Source: Rhodanobacteraceae bacterium ZG21-1
GTDB taxonomy: Bacteria > Pseudomonadota > Gammaproteobacteria > Xanthomonadales > Rhodanobacteraceae
DNA: 64,000 nucleotides
Direction of reading: 5' to 3'
Assembly: GCA_021390615.1 (NCBI GenBank)
Contig: JAJEJU010000025.1
Coordinates: 310,001 to 374,000, forward strand
Below the pieces are notes generated by a model that saw only the letters and a program-made list of their open reading frames with translations, was not told where the DNA came from and did not search any database. Positions within the stretch are counted from its first letter, which is position 1. Each line of letters opens with the position of its first letter. The position numbers and the translations under genes were made by a program. Below are positions 10,125 through 19,235 of the stretch, piece after piece.

Positions 10125-10871
10125 ATGTTCAAATATTGGGACCACGTCGACCGCATCATGCGCGTTCGTTCGTTCGACGAATTGAAGGCCATGACTTCGG
10201 CCTACACCAAAGCGACAGGCTTTAGAAATTTCGGATACGCCGTCAGGCTTTGCAACAGCACGAATGCAGATACTTCGGACTACCGTTTTTTCTACGATTT
10301 CGACAACGAATGGGGTAAGCGCTATCACGTCTTGCATCGCCCCGATGTCGAACGATCCGATGCGCGCATCCTGCACGCGCGAGCGGGACTCCCTGGCAAT
10401 GCATGGAATACGCACGGCGAACTCGGCGGGTACACCCGTCCCCATATCGCTCGTCTTGGGCACAAGCAGGCGCAAATGGCCGGAGAATTCGGCATGACGG
10501 CCGGCCTGACTTTGCCGGGCTGGTCGCCTGGTATCCATTGGGCTTTTCTGACCTTGTCCACCGATGCCACCTACGATCTTCGCGAATTGGCACCGCACGT
10601 AAGCACCTCGACTTACTTCATGGCCTGCCTGCAGGCCGGCATGGATCGCCTGTTGCGCCCAGCCGATCGCATCCCCAAGCTAAGCCCCCGCGAATGCGAG
10701 GTCCTGCGCTGGTCGGCGATCGGCAAAACGGCATGGGAAATATCGATGATTCTTCGCATCAGCGAATGCACCGTGAACTTTCATCTGCGTCAGGCCGCAA
10801 AAAAGCTGCGCACCAAGGGCAAGTGCGCCACCTGCGCCAGAGCGGTGGCGCTTGGCCTGATCCTGCTTTGA
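10125..10871 (+). CDS. LuxR-family regulator with autoinducer-binding-like domain (LuxR solo)
   Basis: The ATG at 10125 (MFKYWDHVDRIMRV) gives 248 residues, the usual length for quorum-sensing LuxR proteins; an upstream extension would be atypical. The N-terminal domain (about 1-170) has the layout of the autoinducer-binding fold, with FDNEWGKRYHVLHRPDV in the place of the conserved W..Y....D motif. The DNA-binding domain (about 186-245) begins LSPRECEVLRWSAIGKT, with a second helix ISECTVNFHLRQAAKKL. No luxI-type synthase is in this window, so it is a solo or orphan receptor that may sense foreign acyl-homoserine lactones or other ligands. The OGT-like gene begins 54 bases downstream on the same strand and may be cotranscribed or a target. 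Confidence 0.88.
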   Translation: MFKYWDHVDRIMRVRSFDELKAMTSAYTKATGFRNFGYAVRLCNSTNADTSDYRFFYDFDNEWGKRYHVLHRPDVERSDARILHARAGLPGNAWNTHGELGGYTRPHIARLGHKQAQMAGEFGMTAGLTLPGWSPGIHWAFLTLSTDATYDLRELAPHVSTSTYFMACLQAGMDRLLRPADRIPKLSPRECEVLRWSAIGKTAWEISMILRISECTVNFHLRQAAKKLRTKGKCATCARAVALGLILL

Positions 10872-10925
10872 TCGTCTTGCCGATGTGATTCCTGGTAGAC
10901 GCCCCACTTTCTTTTTGTCAGGATC

Positions 10926-12959
10926 ATGCGCGCGATGCCTGGTCATGAGCCTTCCCCCGTCGATGTCTCGCTGCTCCGGCGCGAAGCCGAAACTGCCATG
11001 CAGGGCAGCGACTACGCAGGCGCCCGCGTCAAATGGACCGAAATCCTGACGCATTCGCCATCGCACGGCGAAGCGCTGTATCTACGCGCGCTATGCGCCA
11101 TCGAGATGCATGACCAGCAGCAAGCCCTGGATGACCTTGAGGCGGCGCTCAAAGTACTTTCTCCGTTCGCGGACCTGTACTACTACCAAGGCATCGCACG
11201 TTATTTTCTGGATGACCTGGGCGGCGCCATGACCTGCCTCAACCAGGCGATCGCACTCGATTCTGGACACGCTCCCTCCTTGAAAGCTGCGGGCCAGTTG
11301 CTGGCGCAGTCTGGACACCTGCAGGAAGCCAAGCAGCACTTCGATCGGCTCTTGGTTCTTTCCCCTTGCGCCTCGGCCTTCAGCGATCGTGCATTCGTGC
11401 AACGCGGCTTGGGCGACGTGGCGAACGCGCTGATTGATGCCGATCGAGCGCTCGCGCTCGAGCCCGACATGCCTCAGGCCTGGCAGAACCGTGCCGCCGC
11501 CTTGCACGATCTCAACCACCTGCAAGAAGCCATCGAAGCGTTTCGCATGGCAGCCGACCTGCAGCCCGACGATGCCGAAGCCGCGCAGCAGGTGTGCTTC
11601 ATAAGCCGGGTGATCTGCCAATGGGCATCACTGAAGCAGGACGACGCCCATCTCATACGGCGGCTGCAGCGCCCAGGCCCGTTGAACCTCTCGCCGTTCG
11701 GCCTGATACCCATCGCCGACGTTTCGGCCGAAAGTTTCGCCGATGTCACGCGACGTTCCGCAGCACAGCGCATGGGGCCGGCACTGCATATGCCTCCGCT
11801 GGTGGATCCCCAGCGTTTCCGCCAGCGCAAGCAGCTACGTATCGGCTATCTGTCCGCAGACTTCTATGAGCACGCCACGGTCAGGCTGATCGCTGGCGTC
11901 ATCGAGAAACATCATCGCGAGCGGTTCGCGATTTATTGCTATTCCTACGGCCAGGTCTGCGACGACGGCACCAGGCGCATGGCGGCCATCAGCGATGTCT
12001 TTCGCCATCTTCCTCAAGCTACCGACGAGGCGCTCGCCAGGCAGATTGCCGCCGATGACATAGACATCCTGATCGACTTGAAGGGTCCGACTCAGCACAT
12101 GCGCCCCGGCATCACCGCGCGCCGTCCGGCGCCGGTGATCGTCAATTGGCTTGGTTTCCCCGGCAGCTTCGGCCATCCACGCCTGGCGGATTACTTGATC
12201 GGCGATCCGGTGGCCACGCCATTAGACCATGCGCCTCTTTACAGCGAGACGCTGGCCCTGCTGCCGCATTGCTATCAACCAAATGATCGGCGCCATGCGA
12301 TCGCCGATCGTCCATCGCGCCAGCAGGCAGGCTTGCCGGAAACCGGTTTGGTATTCGGCAACTTCAATCAGACCTACAAGATCGATCCGCACCTATTCGC
12401 TTTATGGATGCGACTCCTGGGTGAAGTGCCCGGCTCGGTGCTATGGCAACTAGAATCGCACCCGACAGCACTCGCCAACCTGCGGCAGGAAGCGGCCAGC
12501 GCGGGCATCGACCCTGCCCGCATTATTGCAGCACCCAAGCTGGAACAAGCTGCACACCTGGCTCGCCTGCGGCTGGTCGACCTGGCCCTCGACACCTACC
12601 CTTGCAACGGGCACACCACGACAAGTGACGCGCTGTGGGCGGGCGTGCCCGTCATTACCTGCATGGGCGAGACGTTTGCCAGCCGCGTGGCCGCCAGCAT
12701 CCTGCATTGCCATGGACTGGCCGAACTGGTGACCACGACGTCGGCCGATTACTTCGCCCTCGCGCGGGAACTCGCGCTCACACCCAGCCGTCTCGAGGCC
12801 GTGCGCCTGACCATCGAGCGCCAGCGGCTCGAGTCGCCCTTGTTCGACACGGCAAAATTCGCGCGCGATCTCGAAGAGGTTTATCGCCGGATCTGGGACC
12901 AGCAGCGCCAGGGTCTGAGGAGCCCCATCGTGATATCCGGACAGTCCGAAGGCGACTGA
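10926..12959 (+). CDS. TPR-repeat O-linked N-acetylglucosamine transferase, SPINDLY/OGT type (GT41)
   Basis: A 677-residue soluble protein. Residues about 15-235 form tetratricopeptide repeats (for example YYYQGIARYFLDDLGGAMTC and AWQNRAAALHDLNHLQEAIE). The rest is a GT41 catalytic region: IGYLSADFYEHATVRL with His316 at the place of the catalytic-site His of human OGT, FGNFNQTYKIDPHLF with Lys485 at the nucleotide-contacting Lys, and LDTYPCNGHTTTSDALWAGV plus GETFASRVAAS in the UDP-binding half. It should move a sugar from a nucleotide donor to Ser/Thr of a protein, in the cytoplasm. Bacterial relatives glycosylate flagellin or other partners; no flagellar gene is near. An ATG three codons later (10935) is an alternative start. 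Confidence 0.92.
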   Translation: MRAMPGHEPSPVDVSLLRREAETAMQGSDYAGARVKWTEILTHSPSHGEALYLRALCAIEMHDQQQALDDLEAALKVLSPFADLYYYQGIARYFLDDLGGAMTCLNQAIALDSGHAPSLKAAGQLLAQSGHLQEAKQHFDRLLVLSPCASAFSDRAFVQRGLGDVANALIDADRALALEPDMPQAWQNRAAALHDLNHLQEAIEAFRMAADLQPDDAEAAQQVCFISRVICQWASLKQDDAHLIRRLQRPGPLNLSPFGLIPIADVSAESFADVTRRSAAQRMGPALHMPPLVDPQRFRQRKQLRIGYLSADFYEHATVRLIAGVIEKHHRERFAIYCYSYGQVCDDGTRRMAAISDVFRHLPQATDEALARQIAADDIDILIDLKGPTQHMRPGITARRPAPVIVNWLGFPGSFGHPRLADYLIGDPVATPLDHAPLYSETLALLPHCYQPNDRRHAIADRPSRQQAGLPETGLVFGNFNQTYKIDPHLFALWMRLLGEVPGSVLWQLESHPTALANLRQEAASAGIDPARIIAAPKLEQAAHLARLRLVDLALDTYPCNGHTTTSDALWAGVPVITCMGETFASRVAASILHCHGLAELVTTTSADYFALARELALTPSRLEAVRLTIERQRLESPLFDTAKFARDLEEVYRRIWDQQRQGLRSPIVISGQSEGD

Positions 12960-13140
12960 GCTTGCGGCTCGCTGTTTAATCTCGGTGATCCTGCCGGTCC
13001 AGCCTAGAAGGCTTATTCAATCGATAGTTCATGACTTCGATCCAGGGGATCGGGACCAGTTTCATAGGTCGGCTCGATCTTCCACCAGCGATGGATTGAT
13101 GACCTTGCAACCACCCAACTCTCGCAACGATTGCTCTGTC

Positions 13141-13166
13141 TGTTGATTTTCACCGAAAACTGAGCC
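13141..13166 (+). repeat. IS21 left terminal inverted repeat
   Basis: It begins TGTTGATTTT and ends AAAACTGAGCC; 22 of 26 bases match the right end. An inner copy of the same theme, CATCGAAAAGTGAGCCACC, lies at 13175-13193. Confidence 0.88.
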
Positions 13167-13203
13167 GGGTTTTTCATCGAAAAGTGAGCCACCGGCTGCG
13201 GGG

Positions 13204-13989
13204 TCAGCTTAGCTCAGTGGTGGGATGAACGGGGGTCGAGATCTCCTTCTTAGCGTCGGTGGTGTGGTGCCGAAAGCGGTAGCTGTCGTTGCCGGTTTCG
13301 ATGATGTGGCAGCGATGGGTGAGCCGATCGAGCAGTGCCGTGGTCATCTTGGCGTCGCCGAAGACGGCTGCCCATTCGGCAAAGCTGAGATTGGTGGTGA
13401 TAGCCAGGCTGGTCTGCTCGTAGAGCTTGCCGATCAGATGGAAGAGCAAGGCGCCGCCCGCCTGCGAGAAGGGTAGATAACCCAGTTCGTCGAGAATGAC
13501 GAGATCAGCCTCGACTAATCGGCTGGCCAGTTGCCCTTGCTTACCGACAGCCTTTTCCTGCTCCAGCGCATTGACCAGCTCGACCGTCGAGAAGAAGCGC
13601 ACGCGCCGACGATGATGCCGGATGGCCTGTACGCCGATGGCCGTGGCCAGGTGCGTCTTGCCGGTGCCCGGCCCGCCCACGAGCACCACGTTCTGGCATT
13701 CGTCCATGAAGTCGCCACGGTGCAATTGCCGAATCAGCGCTTCGTCCACGACGCTTTGGGTGAAGTCGAAGTGACTCAAGTCGCGATAGATCGGGAAGCG
13801 CGCGACCTTGAGCTGATAATTGATGGAACGCACCTCGCGCTCAGCCACCTCGGCTTTGAGCAGGGTCGTCATCAACGGCAAGGCCTGCTGGTACAGCGGC
13901 GCACCTTGCTGCGCCAGTTCGTCAAGCGCGTGAACCATGCCATGCAGGCGCAATGATCTCAGTGTGGCAGCGATGGCATCATGCGACAT
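13204..13989 (-). CDS. istB: IS21-family helper ATPase IstB
   Basis: The ATG at 13989 ([18 protein letters not shown]) gives 261 residues and overlaps the istA stop by 11 bases, the normal translational coupling in IS21. The DnaC-like AAA+ core has Walker [12 protein letters not shown] and Walker [14 protein letters not shown], followed by the [15 protein letters not shown] sensor region. IstB loads on target DNA and stimulates the IstA transposase. All motifs are intact. Confidence 0.96.
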   Translation of the reverse strand: MSHDAIAATLRSLRLHGMVHALDELAQQGAPLYQQALPLMTTLLKAEVAEREVRSINYQLKVARFPIYRDLSHFDFTQSVVDEALIRQLHRGDFMDECQNVVLVGGPGTGKTHLATAIGVQAIRHHRRRVRFFSTVELVNALEQEKAVGKQGQLASRLVEADLVILDELGYLPFSQAGGALLFHLIGKLYEQTSLAITTNLSFAEWAAVFGDAKMTTALLDRLTHRCHIIETGNDSYRFRHHTTDAKKEISTPVHPTTELS

Positions 13990-15502
13990 GGCGTGACTTC
14001 CTGAGGTGGTCGTACCGCGCCACGTTGGCAACCGGCTCGGTCTGCAAGGCGAGGCCTGGCGGCGCGCTCACCGGTGCCGGGGGCGCCTCGCCCAGCAGGC
14101 GGCCCAGCAGGTTGAGGATGTGGGGCTTGGAAGGCGCCTTGGCCTCCAGCGCCAACTCCACCGCGGCCAGGACCGCCTGCTCGTCGTACTGCAGGACGAG
14201 AGAGAGGATCTCGACCATCTCTCGATCACCGCCTGGACGTGCCAACAGGGCCGTCTGCAGCTTTCGAAACCCCTCGGGTAGCTGGGTGAACGGCGCACCG
14301 TTGCGCAAGGCCCCAGGCTTACGCTGCACGACGCTGAGGTAATGCCGCCAGTCGTAGATGGTCCGGCCGCCGTCGTGGGCACGGATGATGAGTCGCGGGT
14401 GCTCGGCAATCCTCTGCCCCTCGGCGGCCATGACCACGCGATCGGCGTAGAGGCGTACGCTGATCGGTCGATTGGCGAAGCTGGCGGGCACGCTATAACG
14501 GTTGCGATCGACATGGACCAGGCAGGTGGGCGTGACACGCTTGGTCTGTTCGACAAAGCCATCGAACGGCGTGGGGACAGGCATCAGCTGAGGTTGTTCA
14601 TCCCGCCATACCTCAGCGAGGGTGCGATCTCGCCACTCCGGATGAAGCTGGGTCTCCCACAGCGCTATGCAACGTTCCTGCAGCCAGTCATTGAGCGCTT
14701 CGAGCGTCGGCATGGGCGGCGCCGCGGGCCATAGCCGGTGGCGCGCATCCTGCACGTTCTTCTCGATCTGCCCCTTCTCCCAGCCCGATGCCGGATTGCA
14801 GAACTCGGCCTCGAACAGGTAGTGGCTCACCATCGCCGCGAACCGCGGGTTGACGTCACGGACCTTGCCCCGGCGTACCTTGTCGACGGCCGTCTTCATG
14901 TTGTCGTAGATACCTCGACGCGGCACACCGCCGAAGACCGTGAAGGCGTGCAAGTGGGCGTCGAACAGCATCTCGTGCGTTTGTAGCAGATAGGCGCGTA
15001 GCAGGAACGCTCGGCTATGGCACAACTTGAACTGGGCGACCTGCAGCTTGACCCGTTCACCACCGATGCGCGCGCTGTCCTCGCTCCAGTCGAACTGGAA
15101 GGCTTCGCCGGGCGCGAAGGCCAGCGGCACAAAGGTGTCGCGGCCGGCGGTGCGGCTGCGCTCCTGCTCGGCTTGCCGCCAAGCTCGGGCAAAGGCCGCT
15201 ACGCGACCGTAGGAGCCGACATAGCCTTGGGCTGCCAGGGCCTGATACATCCACCGGATCGTGTGCCGCTGTTTACGGGGTACTTGTTGGTTGGCGCGCA
15301 GCCAGCGGGACAGATGGGCTGCATACGGGTCGAGCTGGCTGGAACGCTTGCGGATGGGATAACGCGGGGAGAGGTCCCCGCTCGCCAGATACTTGGTGAT
15401 GGTGTTGCGTGACAGCTTCGTGCGTCGTGCGATCTCCCGGATCGAGATCTTGTCACGCAGGTGCCAACGTCGGATGACGCTCAGTAGGGCCACGTCGATC
15501 AC
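13979..15502 (-). CDS. istA: IS21-family DDE transposase IstA
   Basis: A 507-residue transposase. The N-terminus (about 10-60) carries helix-turn-helix segments ([22 protein letters not shown]). The RNase-H-like catalytic core begins near [13 protein letters not shown], where the first catalytic Asp sits, continues through [17 protein letters not shown] with the second Asp, and has the Glu in the [17 protein letters not shown] block. The C-terminal beta-rich domain is present and ends [11 protein letters not shown]. It cuts and joins the element ends together with IstB. The length is normal. Confidence 0.96.
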   Translation of the reverse strand: MIDVALLSVIRRWHLRDKISIREIARRTKLSRNTITKYLASGDLSPRYPIRKRSSQLDPYAAHLSRWLRANQQVPRKQRHTIRWMYQALAAQGYVGSYGRVAAFARAWRQAEQERSRTAGRDTFVPLAFAPGEAFQFDWSEDSARIGGERVKLQVAQFKLCHSRAFLLRAYLLQTHEMLFDAHLHAFTVFGGVPRRGIYDNMKTAVDKVRRGKVRDVNPRFAAMVSHYLFEAEFCNPASGWEKGQIEKNVQDARHRLWPAAPPMPTLEALNDWLQERCIALWETQLHPEWRDRTLAEVWRDEQPQLMPVPTPFDGFVEQTKRVTPTCLVHVDRNRYSVPASFANRPISVRLYADRVVMAAEGQRIAEHPRLIIRAHDGGRTIYDWRHYLSVVQRKPGALRNGAPFTQLPEGFRKLQTALLARPGGDREMVEILSLVLQYDEQAVLAAVELALEAKAPSKPHILNLLGRLLGEAPPAPVSAPPGLALQTEPVANVARYDHLRKSRHVA

Positions 15503-16985
15503 TCCTTAGCTCCCGCTCGGATGGTGAGCGGAGGGTGGTAGGAGGTGGCTCAAATTTCGATGGAAACTCCCGTCCGAAGTGGCTCAGTTTTGGATGGAAC
15601 TCAACAAGCAGGGCCTTGGACGAAAAAGGCGTGTTGCCAAGCCCCGAAAGCACCGCGTTGCCCAGCGTCGATGTGAACAGGCGGCTTACAGCCTCGGTGG
15701 CTTGCACTTCCTGTCTCGTACGCTGATATTGCCATGACGCCACGAACAATCCGGCTATCGTGATCAGCACGATGACGGAAACCAGCGCCGCCGAAATCTT
15801 GTTCCGCAACAGGAATTTGCGCAGGCGATAAGTCCACGCGTTTGAACGCGATGCGATGGGCCTTCTATCGAGATAGCTTTTCAAATCGGCAGCAAGTGCG
15901 TCGGCGGATGCGTACCTCTGTTCCGGTTCTTCATGCAGCGACAGCGTCAGGATATGCTGCAGGTCACCGCTCAATGTTCGTTTCAGGGCGGCGAGGCTCG
16001 TCCGGCGCCTCGCGGCGATTTCCGCGGCGGCGTCGCAGGCGATCGCGGAAGCCATCGGCGGCACCGCAAAGTCGAACACTTCCCGCAATGCATCAGGCTT
16101 ATTCGGCGAGTGGACTTCGAACACCGGCCGGCCGCACAGCAATTCATACAGCAGCAGGCCGAGGGCATAGACGTCGGTGGCAACCGTGATGGCGCCTCCA
16201 CGTATCTGTTCGGGCGCAGCGTAGCGCTGCGCCATGGCCGGCTCCTGGTCGATGGACGCGTCGTTGACTCCGTCTGCACCGAGCAGCTTTGCGACGCCGA
16301 AATCGAGCAGCTTGGGCTCGCCATTGCTGTCGATCAGCACATTCGATGGCTTGATGTCGCAATGGACGACGAGGTGGTGGTGCGCAAATCCAACCGCTTC
16401 GCATATCGGCAGAAAGAGCCGAATGCGCGTGGCGACGTCGAGGTACTTCGCATCGCACCACGCCAGCATGGGATCGCCGTCGACGTATTCCATGGCGAAC
16501 CATGGTTCACCGTCGTCGACGAGGCCACCGTCCACGATGTGCGCAATGTGCGGGTGCTTCATCTCCGCGAGGATCCCGCGCTCGCGCAGGAAGCGGGCTT
16601 TCGCATTCGCTCTGAGCCTGCTTTTTCGAATCAGCTTCAAGGCGACAACCTGAGAAAACATGCCGTCATCGCGCTCGGCCCGATAGACCACGCCCATGCC
16701 GCCGTGCCCCAGGCGCTCGACCAGGCGATAGTTGCCGATGCGGCGCCCCGTCTCGTCCGTATCCTCGATCGATCCGGTAAACAAACCGATCTTTGCGGCG
16801 ACTTGCTGTACCGAGAAATCCAGAATGCCGCGATCTGTCGCGTCCGCGGCCAGCATAAAGCGCAATTTCGCCATGCTTGCCCGATCGTTGCCGCAGACGC
16901 GTGCAATGAACGTTTCCCGCTCTTCCTCGGGCAAGTCGAGCGCTTGTTCGAACAGACTGATGAGGGTGTGCTCATCCATCTTCAT
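15453..16985 (-). CDS. membrane Ser/Thr protein kinase, 3' end replaced by IS21
   Basis: The native frame runs from the ATG at 16985 to 15607, then reads into the IS and stops at 15453 (510 residues, the last about 50 being IS-derived). Kinase motifs from this start: glycine loop LGHGGMGVVY, Lys117 in VALK, HCDIKPSN with Asp210 (Cys instead of Arg before the Asp, so a non-RD kinase), DFG at 228-230 and YAAPEQ. One membrane helix follows (about 398-417), then the start of a periplasmic coil-like part. Relatives of this kind (PknB-like kinases paired with ECF43-type sigma factors) carry a long periplasmic sensor, often TPR-like, that is missing here. The catalytic part may still be made, uncoupled from its sensor. 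The natural partner is the sigma factor at 17805. Confidence 0.85.
   Translation of the reverse strand: MKMDEHTLISLFEQALDLPEEERETFIARVCGNDRASMAKLRFMLAADATDRGILDFSVQQVAAKIGLFTGSIEDTDETGRRIGNYRLVERLGHGGMGVVYRAERDDGMFSQVVALKLIRKSRLRANAKARFLRERGILAEMKHPHIAHIVDGGLVDDGEPWFAMEYVDGDPMLAWCDAKYLDVATRIRLFLPICEAVGFAHHHLVVHCDIKPSNVLIDSNGEPKLLDFGVAKLLGADGVNDASIDQEPAMAQRYAAPEQIRGGAITVATDVYALGLLLYELLCGRPVFEVHSPNKPDALREVFDFAVPPMASAIACDAAAEIAARRRTSLAALKRTLSGDLQHILTLSLHEEPEQRYASADALAADLKSYLDRRPIASRSNAWTYRLRKFLLRNKISAALVSVIVLITIAGLFVASWQYQRTRQEVQATEAVSRLFTSTLGNAVLSGLGNTPFSSKALLVEFHPKLSHFGREFPSKFEPPPTTLRSPSERELRSDRRGPTERHPTLAPA
15581..15606 (-). repeat. IS21 right terminal inverted repeat
   Basis: Read on the reverse strand it begins TGTTGAGTTC and ends AAAACTGAGCC, matching the left end at 22 of 26 positions. 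An inner copy is at 15544-15562. The base after it (15607) is kinase coding sequence. Confidence 0.88.
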
Positions 16986-17804
16986 GCCCCACGCGGGCGC
17001 CGGAATTCGTTGCCCGTCGGCAGCCAAGCTGCCAGCGGCAACGTGCCTATGCGGATGCGGAATTCAGCGGCCAACCCGAGCTTGATAACTCAAAGTTCGG
17101 CTGTTGTGGCGCATCCCCTGTTGCATTCGTTGCGCACGATCTGATGAATCCATGGGCGCAGCCTCAAGCAATCCTGGCCCGTGGCTTTCCCATGCTTTCA
17201 GGCCGACAGTGCCAGCTTGTCGAGTACGCTTGCCGGCATGACCGGCAAGCGATCATCGCAAGAAGCCCTGACAACCCAACCTTGATCGAAGCCTCAAACC
17301 GTGCCTGACCATAACTTATCGGGCGCTCCGTCGGTTTGCCGAAGGCCATGATTTGCCCTCACTCATCTCTCATATCGGCAAATCGGTACCTACCCCTTCA
17401 TCTGGCTAAAAACACATGGAAATGATGACGGCACAAGCCTTCATCTCTCACCGTCACGGGCCGCAGTGTGGCCGCCCGGGCTTCCTTCAGCATGCATTCG
17501 ATGGACTCGAAATGAAGCTTGATAGCCGACCACTGAAACTGTGATCCAGTTGGCGCGGAAGCTGCCTCATCGCTTCAACGCCGAATCGCCACAGCCAGCT
17601 TATACATTCGGGAATGTACATTGCAGCGCGGGTCCAGCCGCCCCCCATCTGGCTCGACCGCTGGTGGCTGCGCCTATGCGGTCAGTCTGAAATGCAGCGG
17701 ATCTCGTTGTCGCCGAATCAGCGGCATGATGACTGGCAATCGTCGGCGTACCGAAAATACGCGGGAGGGCCTCAGGGCCAAATCGATCGCCTCCCGCTTC
17801 CAGC
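16986..17804. other. 0.8-kb stretch between kinase and sigma factor genes
   Basis: No reading frame here has a family match, ribosome site or steady codon use. The length is unusual for a sigma/kinase pair that is normally close together, so a lost or decayed gene is possible. It must contain the kinase promoter. Confidence 0.5.
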
Positions 17805-18353
17805 CTAGACATTCATGTCGGAGTACAGCAGCGCACGCGCTGTCCGCCAGCCTCTCTCGACCGTGCTCAAAGAAACGCCCTGAAGCTCGGCGATCTTGGG
17901 AAAGCTCAGGCCGGCGAAAAAGTGCAGTTCGACGATTTCGGCAAGATGCTCGTGCCGTTTCTGCAATCGCTCCAGCGCGTCATGCAGCACCAGCAAGTCC
18001 ACCACACGCGGATCGTGCGGTATTTCTTCATCGAGCGTGACGATCTCGCCAGGATCGCGCTTGGCGCGACTGCGGTGACGTTGATAGTCGACCAAGACCA
18101 TGCGCATGGCTTTGGCGGCCAGATGATAGAAATGGCTTTCGCTCTGCACATCGATGCTGGCGCCGACCAGCTTCAGATACACCTCATGAACCAGACCGGT
18201 CGCACCGATCGAATACATGGGCTGCCTGCCCAGCAAGCGTGACGAACGCGAGCGCAAGGCATCGTAGATGGCCGCAAAAGCTTCCTTGAAAGCGTCCTTA
18301 TCAGTCGAACTTCGCTGCAGCAGTTGTTCAAACCCAGGCTCTGAAAGAGGCAT
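17805..18353 (-). CDS. ECF-type RNA polymerase sigma factor (PF07638-like, kinase-associated group)
   Basis: From the ATG at 18353 (MPLSEPGFEQLLQRSSTDKD) the protein has 182 residues; in-frame ATGs up to 18419 cannot be excluded since no start has a clear ribosome site. Region 2 contains ATGLVHEVYLKLVG and FYHLAAKAMRMVLVDYQRHR; region 4 contains ALERLQKRHEHLAEIVELHF and the recognition helix GVSLSTVERGWRTARALL. There is no anti-sigma gene beside it; instead a Ser/Thr kinase lies downstream on the same strand. In Xanthomonas citri (EcfK/PknS) and Vibrio (EcfP/PknT) such sigma factors are switched on by phosphorylation. Equivalence is inferred from gene order and family. Confidence 0.88.
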   Translation of the reverse strand: MPLSEPGFEQLLQRSSTDKDAFKEAFAAIYDALRSRSSRLLGRQPMYSIGATGLVHEVYLKLVGASIDVQSESHFYHLAAKAMRMVLVDYQRHRSRAKRDPGEIVTLDEEIPHDPRVVDLLVLHDALERLQKRHEHLAEIVELHFFAGLSFPKIAELQGVSLSTVERGWRTARALLYSDMNV

Positions 18354-19131
18354 GTAGTGCACCGAATGAAAGACCATGACGAAAATCATCCGTGATGGAC
18401 ATAGCTTACCGCTTATCACTCGCCACCTAGCGCTTATTTACTTGTGATTGTAATCGCATTCCTGCAGCGACGCGCTCACTCAGCTTGCGCGGACAACCGC
18501 GCAAAGCCTGAGGCCGCATCGCCCGCCTCAAGGCTTCGCTGAAACATAGCATCGTCGGCACGCTCGACGGCCGTGACCGCACACCGCTGCGATCATGACG
18601 CTAGCCAGGCTATGGCCACAGCGAGCCCGATCACACCGGCTTGTCTGAAGCGTCATCGCTGATCCGGACCGAATTATGGCCGGCCCGGATTAACTTGACA
18701 GATGTAAAGTTAATCCAGAGAACCAGAGACCAAGGCGGCCACTTCGGGCCTATTCGATGGCGCCATGAGTTTCCGGCTTTCAATGGCGATCCGCATCGGC
18801 TCACACAACATATCGCCGGATCCGTTCCGCCTGCGAGTCCTCTTTGAAGCGCTGATCCAACACCTGCCACGGCAATGAATTGGATGCGCTTGTGCGCTGG
18901 CCGGTCGAGCCCGCGACAAACATGGGCATCAGCGGCCTCTTCCTTGTCGCCTTTCCGCGCCGACTTCGCATCGAAAAGACAGGCATGAGCGCCGGTCGTT
19001 CGTGGGGGACGCCAAGCTTCGGCCCGCTCTCGTCCGCGCCCCCGAATCGGCGATCGACATGGCTTCCAAACCTGGCCAGCACTCGCACCAACCGCATGCA
19101 TAGGCAATTCCGCACATGCTGCGGCACGGCT
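18354..19131. other. intergenic stretch upstream of glk without a supported gene
   Basis: This stretch separates the leftward sigma factor from the rightward sugar locus and holds the sigma promoter. Frames of up to 171 codons exist but lack domains and ribosome sites and look like chance openings in GC-rich DNA. Confidence 0.5.
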
Positions 19132-19145
19132 TGACACCGGTGTCA
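19132..19145. promoter_or_regulatory. palindromic operator TGACACCGGTGTCA before the sugar operon
   Basis: A perfect 14-bp palindrome with a central CG, as preferred by LacI-family regulators. It overlaps TTGACA, a perfect -35-like hexamer (19131-19136), so a bound repressor would block polymerase. It lies about 90 bp before glk. The LacI gene at 30305 in the same locus is the likely binder. Palindromes of related form control N-acetylglucosamine regulons in Xanthomonas. Confidence 0.75.
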
Positions 19146-19235
19146 ATTACGTTTCACGCTGGTCACCGTTCCAATGCGAGGGGCGCGCCGAGCGTGGCAG
19201 TGGACCATTCGAAGCAAGCGAGGGGGGCCGTGGCC

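Larger units (their letters stand above)
13141..15606 (-). mobile_element. IS21-family insertion sequence
   Basis: A 2466-bp element with the two-gene layout of IS21 (istA then overlapping istB, transcribed leftward). The ends are inverted: both begin TGTTGA and share AAAACTGAGCC further in, 22 of 26 bases matching, each followed by a second, inner repeat CATCGAAA..TGAGCCACC. Multiple terminal repeats are an IS21 hallmark. Both genes look intact, so it may still move. No target duplication of 4-8 bp is visible at the outer edges. The right end lies inside a Ser/Thr kinase gene. Confidence 0.93.

Noticed and set aside
18631-19146. Reverse 171-codon frame upstream of glk
   Set aside because: It overlaps the operator and promoter of the sugar locus, lacks a ribosome site and domain, and has shadow-like composition.
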